DNA from: an uncultured Lachnospiraceae bacterium | GTDB taxonomy: Bacteria; Bacillota; Clostridia; Lachnospirales; Lachnospiraceae | NCBI GenBank assembly: GCA_945827765.1 | Contig: CALZPS010000030.1 | Location: 1 to 11,289, forward strand | Direction: 5' to 3' | DNA: 11,289 nucleotides | Notes under the pieces: model-generated | What the model was told of the DNA's origin: nothing | Database searches by the model: none | Seen by the model: the letters and a program-made list of their open reading frames with translations, nothing else | In this document: in pieces, positions 1-5,691 of the stretch | Numbering within the stretch: position 1 is the first letter of the stretch | Layout of the letters: every line of letters begins with the position of its first letter | Made by a program: the position numbers and the translations under genes

Positions 1-27
1 GCTTGCTCATGTTTAGCGGGACCCATA

Positions 28-62
28 GACATAAGAATACATGCAAGCATGTATTTTATGTC
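28..62. repeat. Long imperfect inverted repeat
   Basis: The left arm GACATAAGAATACATGC and the right arm GCATGTATTTTATGTC are complementary across 16 bp, with one unpaired G at position 35 and a two-base centre (AA). The inner nine pairs (36-44 with 47-55) are perfect. No clear T-tract follows, so a standard intrinsic terminator is not obvious. It could be an operator, a cruciform or the end of an upstream transcript. The symmetry is directly visible; its role is unknown. Confidence 0.6.
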
Positions 63-188
63 CATTTGTCCCTTGACTCATATTATAATGGCCGGAGCAA
101 AATATATCTACTGTTTTTTGCGATGTTGCGTCATGGATTTTGCAGCTGTTTGGGCGGTTGCCCGTGAAAAGCATCTTTGCAACTGCCG

Positions 189-225
189 GTTGACAGATTT
201 CCAAGCGCAATTGGTAGTTGTCAAC
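189..225. promoter_or_regulatory. Nested inverted repeat, candidate operator of the XRE membrane regulator
   Basis: GTTGACA (189-195) is the exact reverse complement of TGTCAAC (219-225). Inside it CCAA (201-204) pairs with TTGG (211-214). The right arm covers the likely -35 region of the promoter of the regulator gene at 287. XRE regulators often autoregulate through dyad sites, so this is a candidate operator. That role is inferred from position only. Confidence 0.35.
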
Positions 226-243
226 TGAGTTTTGTGTTAAAAT
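215..243 (+). promoter_or_regulatory. Candidate promoter for the XRE membrane regulator
   Basis: TAAAAT at 238-243 is preceded by TG at 235-236, giving an extended -10 element. A weak -35 (TAGTTG, 215-220) lies 17 bases upstream. Transcription would begin near 250, upstream of the ribosome site AAGGAGG at 271-277. A perfect TTGACA at 190-195 has no -10 at a workable distance and belongs to the inverted repeat instead. Confidence 0.4.
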
Positions 244-286
244 GAAGGTGACAGATAGGTAAAAAGAGCCAAGGAGGAGACAGGAT

Positions 287-1306
287 ATGATTTTGGCAGA
301 TAAGATTATGCAATTGAGAAAACAAAAGGGATGGTCGCAGGAGGAACTGGCAGAAAAGTTGGGAATTTCCAGGCAATCCGTCTCCAAATGGGAATCCGGG
401 ATGTCGGTTCCCGATCTGGATAAGATCTTGAAACTGGGAGAATTATTTGCGGTCAGCACAGATTATCTTCTAAAAGAGGAAATGGAAGAATATGAACAGG
501 ACAAAGACGGAATCAATGTTTATGTGGAGGATTCGGCATATGGGGAAGGAGAATGTGACCCGATACGCAGTATTTCCATGCAGGAAGCGGAAGACTATTT
601 AAATCTGACGGAGAATATGTCCAAAAGGATTGCAGCGGGAGTTATGCTTTGCATTCTTTCCCCGGTCTGTCTGATTTTGCTGGGTGGAATATGCGAATAT
701 TTCGGTACATTATCAGATTCCGCAGCAGGAGGACTGGGAATGGTTGTTCTGCTGGGAATGATTATTCTTGCGGTTGCGATTTTTATTTTAAATGGAACAA
801 AACTTTCAAGATATGAATATATAGAAAAAGAAATTATTTCGTTGCAATATGGCGTAAAAGGGATGGTGGAGCGGAAGAAGGAGATGTATGAAGATCATTT
901 CCGGCTGTGGCTGACAGTAGGAGTGAGTCTGTGTATCGCGGCGGTGATTCCTCTTTTCCTGAGTATTATGCTGTTCGGAGAGAATGAATTTTTGTTGGTT
1001 GTCTGTGTGGCAATTCTTCTGGTAATGGTTGCAGTGGGGGTTTTTGTACTGGTCTCTGTCGGTATGGTGCATGAAAGCTATGAGAAATTATTGCAGAACG
1101 GAGATTATACGGTGGAACAAAAAGAACTGGGAAAACGGACGTCGTTTTTCCCGCCAATTTACTGGTGCCTTGTGGTGGCGATTTATCTGGGAATTAGTTT
1201 TCACACGATGAACTGGGAGAGGACATGGATTATCTGGCCGGTGGCAGGCGTGTTGTTTGCGGCTGTTTACGGAGTTGTAAAAGCGATGGCGGGAAGGAAG
1301 AGATAA
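287..1306 (+). CDS. XRE-family transcriptional regulator with C-terminal membrane domain
   Basis: This is a 339-residue protein with an XRE-type helix-turn-helix at about residues 5-60; the recognition region contains GISRQSVSKWESG. An acidic linker follows (about 64-110). Six hydrophobic stretches then look like membrane helices: about 115-137, 149-169, 207-230, 235-260, 290-305 and 312-333. The middle loop (171-205) is charged. The ATG follows AAGGAGG with nine bases of spacing, which fixes the start. The family is common in Clostridia and Bacilli, where a cytoplasmic DNA-binding head is tethered to a membrane part that may sense a signal; the ligand is not evident. The gene stands alone: its own candidate promoter lies upstream and a strong terminator separates it from the por operon. 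It probably regulates itself or an unseen neighbour on the left. The fold assignment is confident; the target and signal are unknown. Confidence 0.9.
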   Translation: MILADKIMQLRKQKGWSQEELAEKLGISRQSVSKWESGMSVPDLDKILKLGELFAVSTDYLLKEEMEEYEQDKDGINVYVEDSAYGEGECDPIRSISMQEAEDYLNLTENMSKRIAAGVMLCILSPVCLILLGGICEYFGTLSDSAAGGLGMVVLLGMIILAVAIFILNGTKLSRYEYIEKEIISLQYGVKGMVERKKEMYEDHFRLWLTVGVSLCIAAVIPLFLSIMLFGENEFLLVVCVAILLVMVAVGVFVLVSVGMVHESYEKLLQNGDYTVEQKELGKRTSFFPPIYWCLVVAIYLGISFHTMNWERTWIIWPVAGVLFAAVYGVVKAMAGRKR

Positions 1307-1382
1307 ATAAGGTTTGTTAACGTAAATCATACAAAAAACAGAGTACGCTCTGGACAATTCTCGTAGAATGAAGTAAAATGGC

Positions 1383-1424
1383 CCTATGTAGTCTTTGGAG
1401 AGCAAAAGACTACATAGGTTTTTT
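1383..1424 (+). terminator. Intrinsic terminator after the XRE membrane regulator
   Basis: A perfect 14-bp stem (1383-1396 with 1405-1418) encloses an eight-base loop and is followed at once by six T residues (1419-1424). It lies 77 bases after the regulator's stop codon and isolates that gene from the por operon. Confidence 0.92.
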
Positions 1425-1555
1425 ACTATGGGAAACTCTTTCAGAATATCCCGTAGTGCGAAGATGTAATCTTTTTATAGAAACAAAAGAAACACCCTGA
1501 GGGTATTGCGATATGCCCGATAAGAGGGGCAATGAAGAGGAAAGGAAACAAACTC
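1425..1555 (+). other. Leader region of the por operon with several small hairpins
   Basis: This 131-base gap must hold the por promoter, but no convincing -35/-10 pair is visible; TATAGA at 1476-1481 is a weak -10 candidate. It contains ACTATGGGA (1425-1433) facing TCCCGTAGT (1449-1457), a nine-pair stem with one G-U pair. ACCC-TGA-GGGT (1494-1504) and TGCCC (1514-1518) facing GGGCA (1527-1531) are also present. The last hairpin would bury the GAGGGG in front of an in-frame ATG at 1532, which favours the downstream start at 1556. No known riboswitch class is recognised. Confidence 0.4.
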
Positions 1556-2128
1556 ATGAGTAACGTGACAGAAATCAGATGGCACGGCCGCGGCGGTCAG
1601 GGTGCCAAGACGGCCGCATTGCTTTTGGCGGATGTGGCATTTCAGACGGGCAAGTATGTACAGGGTTTCCCGGAGTACGGCCCGGAGCGTATGGGCGCAC
1701 CGATCACAGCATATAACCGAATCAGTGACACGCAGATTCGCGTACATTCCAATATTTATGATCCACAGTATGTCGTGGTAGTGGACGAGTCCCTTTTGGA
1801 GACGGTGGATGTGACCGCAGGTCTCAAAAAGGATGGAGCCATCCTCATTAATACGGCACGTCCGAAGGAAGAAATCATTCCGCACCTGAAAGGATACGAA
1901 GGTAAGGTTTACACGATTGACGCCAGAAAGGTATCCATGGCGACATTGGGAAAATATTTCCCGAATACCCCGCTTCTGGCGGCAATTGTAAAGGTGGCGG
2001 GCATCATGGACGAAGATAGGTTCCTGACCGAGATGAGAGGATCCTTTAACCACAAATTTGCCAGCAAGCCGGAGGTCATTGAAGGCAACATGGCGGCTCT
2101 TAAAATGGCATTTCAGGAGGTGCAGTGA
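1556..2128 (+). CDS. porG: Pyruvate (2-oxoacid):ferredoxin oxidoreductase, gamma subunit
   Basis: This 190-residue protein is the gamma subunit of a heterotetrameric 2-oxoacid:ferredoxin oxidoreductase. The complex converts pyruvate and coenzyme A to acetyl-CoA and CO2 and passes electrons to ferredoxin in the cytoplasm. The family signature HGRGGQGAKTAA is near the N-terminus (about residues 10-21), and FPEYGPERMGAPI follows at about 38-50. The length fits the family. An in-frame ATG at 1532 would add eight basic residues (MKRKGNKL). The start at 1556 is preferred because homologues typically begin just before the TEIRWHGRGGQG segment and AGGAAAGG lies a suitable distance upstream. It is the first gene of the operon and its TGA overlaps the porD ATG by one base. 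Substrate preference for pyruvate is inferred from the alpha subunit; related enzymes use branched-chain 2-oxoacids or 2-oxoglutarate. Confidence 0.93.
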   Translation: MSNVTEIRWHGRGGQGAKTAALLLADVAFQTGKYVQGFPEYGPERMGAPITAYNRISDTQIRVHSNIYDPQYVVVVDESLLETVDVTAGLKKDGAILINTARPKEEIIPHLKGYEGKVYTIDARKVSMATLGKYFPNTPLLAAIVKVAGIMDEDRFLTEMRGSFNHKFASKPEVIEGNMAALKMAFQEVQ

Positions 2129-2430
2129 TGGCGACAGATATCAGTAAATTAGGTGTAAAAGTAAAATGGCAGGATTTGACGGAAGGAATGATGATTGCCG
2201 GGGCGGGGACATCCAAAGAGTTTTTGACCGGTGAGTGGTCTTCCGTGAAACCGGAGATAGACTGGGAGAAATGTAAACAATGTCTTTTGTGTGCGCCGGT
2301 ATGCCCGGACAGTTGTATTCCGGTAGCGGACAAAAAACGTCTTGATTTTGATTATGACCATTGCAAAGGATGCGGCATCTGTGTGAAGGCATGTCCGTTC
2401 GGTGCGATTACGATGGAAGGGGTGAAGTAG
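2128..2430 (+). CDS. porD: Pyruvate:ferredoxin oxidoreductase, delta subunit (2x[4Fe-4S] ferredoxin-like)
   Basis: This is a 100-residue ferredoxin-like subunit that relays electrons from the catalytic core to external ferredoxin. Two classic [4Fe-4S] motifs are visible: CKQCLLCAPVCP with Cys49, 52, 55 and 59, and CKGCGICVKACP with Cys79, 82, 85 and 89. The N-terminal 45 residues (KVKWQDLTEGMMIAGAG) are typical of PorD. The ATG at 2128 overlaps the porG stop as TGATG and follows AGGAGG (2115-2120) by seven bases; a GTG one codon earlier is less likely. The overlap implies translational coupling with porG. The cysteine sets make the assignment very secure. Confidence 0.94.
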   Translation: MATDISKLGVKVKWQDLTEGMMIAGAGTSKEFLTGEWSSVKPEIDWEKCKQCLLCAPVCPDSCIPVADKKRLDFDYDHCKGCGICVKACPFGAITMEGVK

Positions 2431-2431
2431 G

Positions 2432-3613
2432 ATGAGCAAAAGAGAACGTTTATCAGGAAATGAGGCGGTGGCGATTGCCCTGCGTCAGATTAACCCGGAT
2501 GTATTTCCGGCATTCCCGATTACCCCGTCCACGGAGATTCCGCAGTATTTTGCCTCTTATGTGGCAAACGGACAGGTAGATACCGAGTTTATCCCGGTGG
2601 AGAGTGAGCATAGCTCTATGAGTGCGGCAATCGGCGCATCCGCTGCAGGTGCAAGAGCGCTGACCGCAACATCTTCCTGCGGACTGGCATACATGTGGGA
2701 GGAACTCTACATTGCGGCATCCAACAGACTGCCGCTGGCACTGGCGCTTGTAAACCGTGCGCTGTCCGGTCCGATTAATATCAACTGCGACCATTCCGAC
2801 AGTATGGGAGCCAGAGACGCGGGATGGATTCAGATTTATGCGGAGAATAATCAGGAGGCCTATGACAACATGGTTCAGGCTTACCGCATTGCCGAGCACC
2901 AGGACGTGCGTCTGCCCATCATGATTTGCCAGGACGGATTCATCACCAGCCATGCGGTAGAGAATATTGAATTGCTGGATGACGCAGATGTGAAAAATTT
3001 TGTTGGTGAGTATGAGCCGGAAACCTATCTTCTGAACCCGGACTGCCCGGCGGCGGTCGGTCCGTACTCCATTACGGATTACTATTTTGAGGCAAAACGA
3101 AATCAGGCGGAGGGCATGAAACATGTGCCTCAGGTGGTGCTGGATGTGGCGAAGGAATTTGCCGCAGTGTCCGGCAGAGAGTATGGTCTGTTTGAAGAAT
3201 ATTGCATGGAGGACGCCGACCGGGCGGTGGTCATCATCGGTTCGGCGGCGGGAACGACCAAGGATGCGATTGATGCGCTGCGCGAAAAAGGCGAGAAGGT
3301 CGGTATGATCAAGATTCGTCTTTACCGCCCGTTCCCGGCAGAGGAGATTGCCGACTCCCTGAAAAATGTGAAGGCGGTGGCCATTATGGACAGAGCGGAG
3401 AGCTACACCAATCACGGCGGTCCGCTGGGAGCAGATGTGATGGCAGCGCTGTTCCGCGCAAGGAGCAATGCATGGGCTGTCAATTATGTGTATGGTCTGG
3501 GCGGACGTGACGTGCGCGTGGAGGACATGGAGAATGTCTACGCAGACCTGCAGCAGATAATCGATGACAATGATGCGGGAGAGACTTACCGTTTCATGGG
3601 TATCAGAGAATAA
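2432..3613 (+). CDS. porA: Pyruvate:ferredoxin oxidoreductase, alpha subunit
   Basis: This 393-residue protein carries the pyrimidine-binding domain for thiamine diphosphate and the central transketolase-like domain. Visible family features are FPITPSTEI at about residues 28-36, the acidic VESEHSSMSAAIGAS segment at 56-70 with the expected TPP-activating glutamate, and GPININCDHSDSMGARDAGW at about 113-132. A C-terminal domain II (RLYRPFPAEEI, then DRAESYTNHGGPLG) follows. The CDHSDSMGARD segment resembles pyruvate-type alpha subunits more than 2-oxoglutarate or indolepyruvate types; this is recalled family knowledge, not an alignment. Only one base separates it from porD, and its GGTGAAGTAGG ribosome site overlaps the end of porD. 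Full length, with no odd residues noted. Confidence 0.94.
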   Translation: MSKRERLSGNEAVAIALRQINPDVFPAFPITPSTEIPQYFASYVANGQVDTEFIPVESEHSSMSAAIGASAAGARALTATSSCGLAYMWEELYIAASNRLPLALALVNRALSGPININCDHSDSMGARDAGWIQIYAENNQEAYDNMVQAYRIAEHQDVRLPIMICQDGFITSHAVENIELLDDADVKNFVGEYEPETYLLNPDCPAAVGPYSITDYYFEAKRNQAEGMKHVPQVVLDVAKEFAAVSGREYGLFEEYCMEDADRAVVIIGSAAGTTKDAIDALREKGEKVGMIKIRLYRPFPAEEIADSLKNVKAVAIMDRAESYTNHGGPLGADVMAALFRARSNAWAVNYVYGLGGRDVRVEDMENVYADLQQIIDDNDAGETYRFMGIRE

Positions 3614-3628
3614 GGAGGGACGTTTGAG

Positions 3629-4561
3629 ATGGCTTATAATTTTAAAGAGACAATGAACAAACCGGAACGTCTGGCTCCGGGACATAGAATGTGCGCCGGA
3701 TGCGGCGGGACGATTGCAGTAAGAAATGTGCTGCGCGGACTGCACGAGGGCGACAAGGCGGTTATCGGAAATGCGACGGGATGTCTGGAGGTGTCCACCT
3801 TTACTTACCCGTATACTTCATGGGAGGATTCCTACATTCACAATGCATTTGAAAATGCGGGCGCGACCATGAGCGGTGTGGAAGGCGCTTATAAAGCATT
3901 GAAGAAAAAAGGGAAAATCGATGAGACATACAAATTCATCACCTTCGGCGGCGACGGCGGTACCTACGATATCGGTATGCAGTCATTGTCGGGCGCGATG
4001 GAGCGTAACCATGATTTTGTGTATGTCTGCTATGACAACGGCGCTTACATGAACACTGGTATCCAGCGTTCTTCCGCGACTCCGATGTATGCGGACACAA
4101 CGACCACTCCGGTCGGCAGTGAGAGCAACGGAAAACCGCAGAACCGTAAGGATCTGGCAGCGGTCATCGCGGCACATGATGTGCCGTACGTGGCCCAGAC
4201 GACGTTCGTGCAGAATTTTAAAGACTTGCACATCAAGGCAGAGAAGGCAATCTATACTCCGGGCGCCGCACTGTTAAATATCATGGCTCCGTGTCCGCGC
4301 GGCTGGAGATACAACACTCCGGATATCATGGAAATCTGTAAACTGGGCGTGGAAACCTGTTACTGGCCGCTGTTTGAGGTCGTGGAAGGCAAGTGGATTT
4401 TAAACTACGAGCCGAAGAAGAAACTGCCGATTGAAGAATTTTTGAAACCGCAGGGCAGATTTAAGCATCTGTTTAAGCCGGAAAATGAATATCTGATCGA
4501 GGCGTTCCAGAAAGAAGTGGACAGACGGTGGGAAGAACTGCTGTTTAGATGTTCGAGATAA
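3629..4561 (+). CDS. porB: Pyruvate:ferredoxin oxidoreductase, beta subunit (TPP-binding)
   Basis: This 310-residue subunit binds the diphosphate end of thiamine diphosphate and the proximal [4Fe-4S] cluster. Cys22 and Cys25 (MCAGCGG), Cys52 (NATGCLEV) and Cys222 (APCPRGW) match the four cluster ligands known for the family. The TPP motif runs from GGDGG at residues 107-111 to the Asn at 137 (YDNGAYMNTG), the usual distance. The start follows AAGGAGGG (3612-3619), which directly abuts the porA stop, giving a 15-base gap. It is the last gene of the operon and a bidirectional terminator lies 23 bases downstream. Together with porG, porD and porA it makes a complete four-subunit enzyme. Confidence 0.95.
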   Translation: MAYNFKETMNKPERLAPGHRMCAGCGGTIAVRNVLRGLHEGDKAVIGNATGCLEVSTFTYPYTSWEDSYIHNAFENAGATMSGVEGAYKALKKKGKIDETYKFITFGGDGGTYDIGMQSLSGAMERNHDFVYVCYDNGAYMNTGIQRSSATPMYADTTTTPVGSESNGKPQNRKDLAAVIAAHDVPYVAQTTFVQNFKDLHIKAEKAIYTPGAALLNIMAPCPRGWRYNTPDIMEICKLGVETCYWPLFEVVEGKWILNYEPKKKLPIEEFLKPQGRFKHLFKPENEYLIEAFQKEVDRRWEELLFRCSR

Positions 4562-4584
4562 TCGTGTATATGATACTCGGCGAT

Positions 4585-4618
4585 GAAAATAGGGGCTGCG
4601 GTGGCAGCCCCTATTTTC
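4585..4618. terminator. Bidirectional terminator shared by porB and the convergent immA-like gene
   Basis: A perfect 15-bp stem (4585-4599 with 4604-4618) closes a four-base loop. Its outer part is A/T-rich (AAAATA and TATTTT), so transcripts from both directions end in a GC-rich hairpin with a U-rich 3' side. It serves the rightward por operon and the leftward immA-like gene. The stop codon of the latter (4611-4613) lies inside the stem. Confidence 0.88.
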
Positions 4619-5075
4619 GTCCGATAGCCAGACATGGTTCAAAACAGATATAATAATCTTCGTATTCTGTATAAATTCCGTATTTCGCACGATAACATTC
4701 GATTGCCCTGCGCAGACATTCTTCTGTGACTCCCAGAAATTCGGCTACTTCATAGAGTTCCCTGCATCCATGCAGATATGCTTTCATCAGTCCCGACAGC
4801 CCGATCAGGCGGTTGTAAGACCATACACGTGCCTGATGTTCCTGCTTTGCATTGCCGAAATCAGAGGAATCGAGGATATTCCCTACAGTCGTGTAGTGAT
4901 GTCCGAGCTCTTCGGCGAGGACACAGGCTTTTTCCGCGGAAGTATCCAGACGGTCGGAAAGGGCAATATTTTGGTCAATATACAGCCCTTTCAGAGCACT
5001 TTTAAAATGATAATCCTCGTCAACGGAAATCTGTGCATTCGCCGCTTCATCCAACAATTCTTCATATTTAGTCAT
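4611..5075 (-). CDS. ImmA/IrrE family metallopeptidase-like protein
   Basis: This 154-residue protein resembles the ImmA/IrrE (COG2856-type) family, whose founding member cleaves the partner repressor ImmR and so induces the mobile element ICEBs1. The core KACVLAEELGHHYTTVGNIL spans about residues 49-68. The canonical HExxH appears as E55-E-L-G-H59, followed by H60, so the first zinc histidine is replaced by Glu. Downstream E79 and the RVWSYNRLIGLSG segment are further family-like features. I recall similar EELGH forms in Firmicute phage and element proteins, so this may be a subfamily trait rather than decay. It lies 20 bases after the XRE gene on the same strand and is probably co-transcribed. 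Its ribosome site is weak (AGAGG about 15 bases upstream). It ends in a shared terminator. Predicted role, by family and context: proteolysis or other inactivation of the adjacent repressor. Confidence 0.82.
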   Translation of the reverse strand: MTKYEELLDEAANAQISVDEDYHFKSALKGLYIDQNIALSDRLDTSAEKACVLAEELGHHYTTVGNILDSSDFGNAKQEHQARVWSYNRLIGLSGLMKAYLHGCRELYEVAEFLGVTEECLRRAIECYRAKYGIYTEYEDYYICFEPCLAIGRK

Positions 5076-5095
5076 ATTTCGTTCTTTGCGCCTCT

Positions 5096-5422
5096 CTATG
5101 ATTTCCGCTTAGAGCGGATAAATTTGATATAATCTGCCACATCTTCCAACTCGGCGTCGGTAAGTCCATAGGTATCCAGATGCGCCGCTATGGTAACCGG
5201 CGAAAAGTGTCCGGAGGAAGTCTCCTCCCGCCCCAGCAGATAATCCATGTCCACCTGAAAAATATCCGCTATCTTGCGGCAGGTGTCCAAATCCGGTTCC
5301 CGCCGTCCCTGCTCATACATGCTGATCGTGCTTTTTGAGACGCCGAGGCGCTGTGCCAGATCCGGCTGTGACCAGCCTCTCTCTTTTCGTAATGTTTTCA
5401 ATATGTCAGAAAATTCAGTCAT
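5096..5422 (-). CDS. XRE-family repressor, ImmR/phage-repressor type
   Basis: This 108-residue protein has an N-terminal XRE helix-turn-helix at about residues 7-61 (RKERGWSQPDLAQRLGVSKS, then TISMYEQGRREPDL and YLLG). A short helical C-terminal part ends in ELEDVADYIKFIRSKRKS, a tail common in small Firmicute repressors. GGAG lies ten bases upstream of the ATG. It is the first gene of a leftward pair with the immA-like gene, the ImmR-ImmA arrangement. It is divergent from the giant RHS gene, with 269 bases between the start codons. Three copies of a 15-bp near-palindrome in that gap are its likely binding sites, giving autorepression and repression of the RHS gene. The family is clear; the regulatory targets are inferred from layout. 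Confidence 0.9.
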   Translation of the reverse strand: MTEFSDILKTLRKERGWSQPDLAQRLGVSKSTISMYEQGRREPDLDTCRKIADIFQVDMDYLLGREETSSGHFSPVTIAAHLDTYGLTDAELEDVADYIKFIRSKRKS

Positions 5423-5506
5423 AACGCCACATCTCCATTCTTTTCATGAATGTTATTTACGGCTTTCTGCCGATAAATGTATTCGTTCGAATCATTCAAC
5501 AACTAT

Positions 5507-5535
5507 ATAATACACAAAATGTGTTCAAAAGTAAA
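5507..5535 (-). promoter_or_regulatory. Leftward promoter for the XRE repressor/immA-like pair
   Basis: On the minus strand TTTACT (complement of 5530-5535) and TATTAT (complement of 5507-5512) are separated by exactly 17 bases. The spacer contains operator copy 1 (5511-5525), so bound repressor would block it. The leader to the repressor ATG is about 80 bases and includes a perfect palindrome, ATTCG-TT-CGAAT, at 5481-5492. Confidence 0.55.
5511..5525. promoter_or_regulatory. Operator copy 1 (leftward promoter spacer)
   Basis: TACACAAAATGTGTT contains a perfect dyad ACACA-AAA-TGTGT at 5512-5524. It shares its core with copies 2 and 3, consensus TACACRAAAYGTGY. It sits between the -35 and -10 of the leftward promoter, which suits autorepression by the XRE protein. 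Confidence 0.65.
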
Positions 5536-5561
5536 GCGAATCGGAAAAAAATATAAAAAAA

Positions 5562-5576
5562 TACACGAAATGTGCT
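5562..5576. promoter_or_regulatory. Operator copy 2 (abuts -35 of the RHS promoter)
   Basis: TACACGAAATGTGCT matches copies 1 and 3 with two and two differences in the 15-bp unit. It touches the TTGACA -35 element starting at 5576, where a repressor would compete with RNA polymerase. Its centre is 51 bp from that of copy 1. Confidence 0.65.
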
Positions 5577-5604
5577 TGACAAGCAGAAGGCGAACGTGTA
5601 TTCT
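5576..5604 (+). promoter_or_regulatory. Rightward promoter of the giant RHS gene
   Basis: A consensus -35 TTGACA (5576-5581), a 17-base spacer and a -10 TATTCT (5599-5604) predict transcription start near 5611. The leader would be about 80 bases. Operator copy 2 abuts the -35 and copy 3 covers the predicted start. A lone half-site (ACGTGTA, 5594-5600) overlaps the -10. Confidence 0.7.
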
Positions 5605-5609
5605 TATAG

Positions 5610-5624
5610 TACACGAAACGTGCA
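5610..5624. promoter_or_regulatory. Operator copy 3 (over the RHS transcription start)
   Basis: TACACGAAACGTGCA has the dyad CACG-AAA-CGTG and differs from copy 2 at two positions. It covers the predicted start of the RHS transcript. Its centre is 48 bp from that of copy 2. Confidence 0.65.
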
Positions 5625-5658
5625 CGGAGTGTAAACACAAAACAGAAACATAGAGGCG

Positions 5659-5675
5659 GGAACGAAATTCGTTCC
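5659..5675. repeat. Perfect palindrome in the leader of the RHS gene
   Basis: GGAACGAA and TTCGTTCC are exact reverse complements around a single central A. It lies 16 bases before the ATG at 5692 and just before the AAGGA ribosome site (5683-5686). It could be a second operator or a short leader hairpin. Confidence 0.4.
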
Positions 5676-5691
5676 GGCGGAAAGGAAAAAA

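Noticed and set aside
190..195. TTGACA as -35 of a promoter for the gene at 287
   Set aside because: No -10 element lies 16-18 bases downstream; the hexamer is one arm of the inverted repeat.
1..228. Rightward frame open from the window edge to a TGA at 226
   Set aside because: The peptide is Cys-rich and unlike any family, and the stretch is filled with inverted repeats and promoter-like sequence. Chance openness over 75 codons is plausible.
13..459. Leftward 148-residue open frame across the left intergenic region
   Set aside because: It overlaps the promoter and the helix-turn-helix part of the clearly real regulator at 287, has no ribosome site worth naming and resembles no family.
1532..1558. 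Upstream ATG at 1532 as the start of porG
   Set aside because: It adds a basic octapeptide not expected in PorG, and its ribosome site would be paired in a small hairpin. The ATG at 1556 fits the family better.
2453..3745. Leftward 430-residue open frame opposite porA
   Set aside because: It is an antisense shadow: porA is unmistakable by its motifs, and the antisense product is rich in His, Arg and Cys with no family features.
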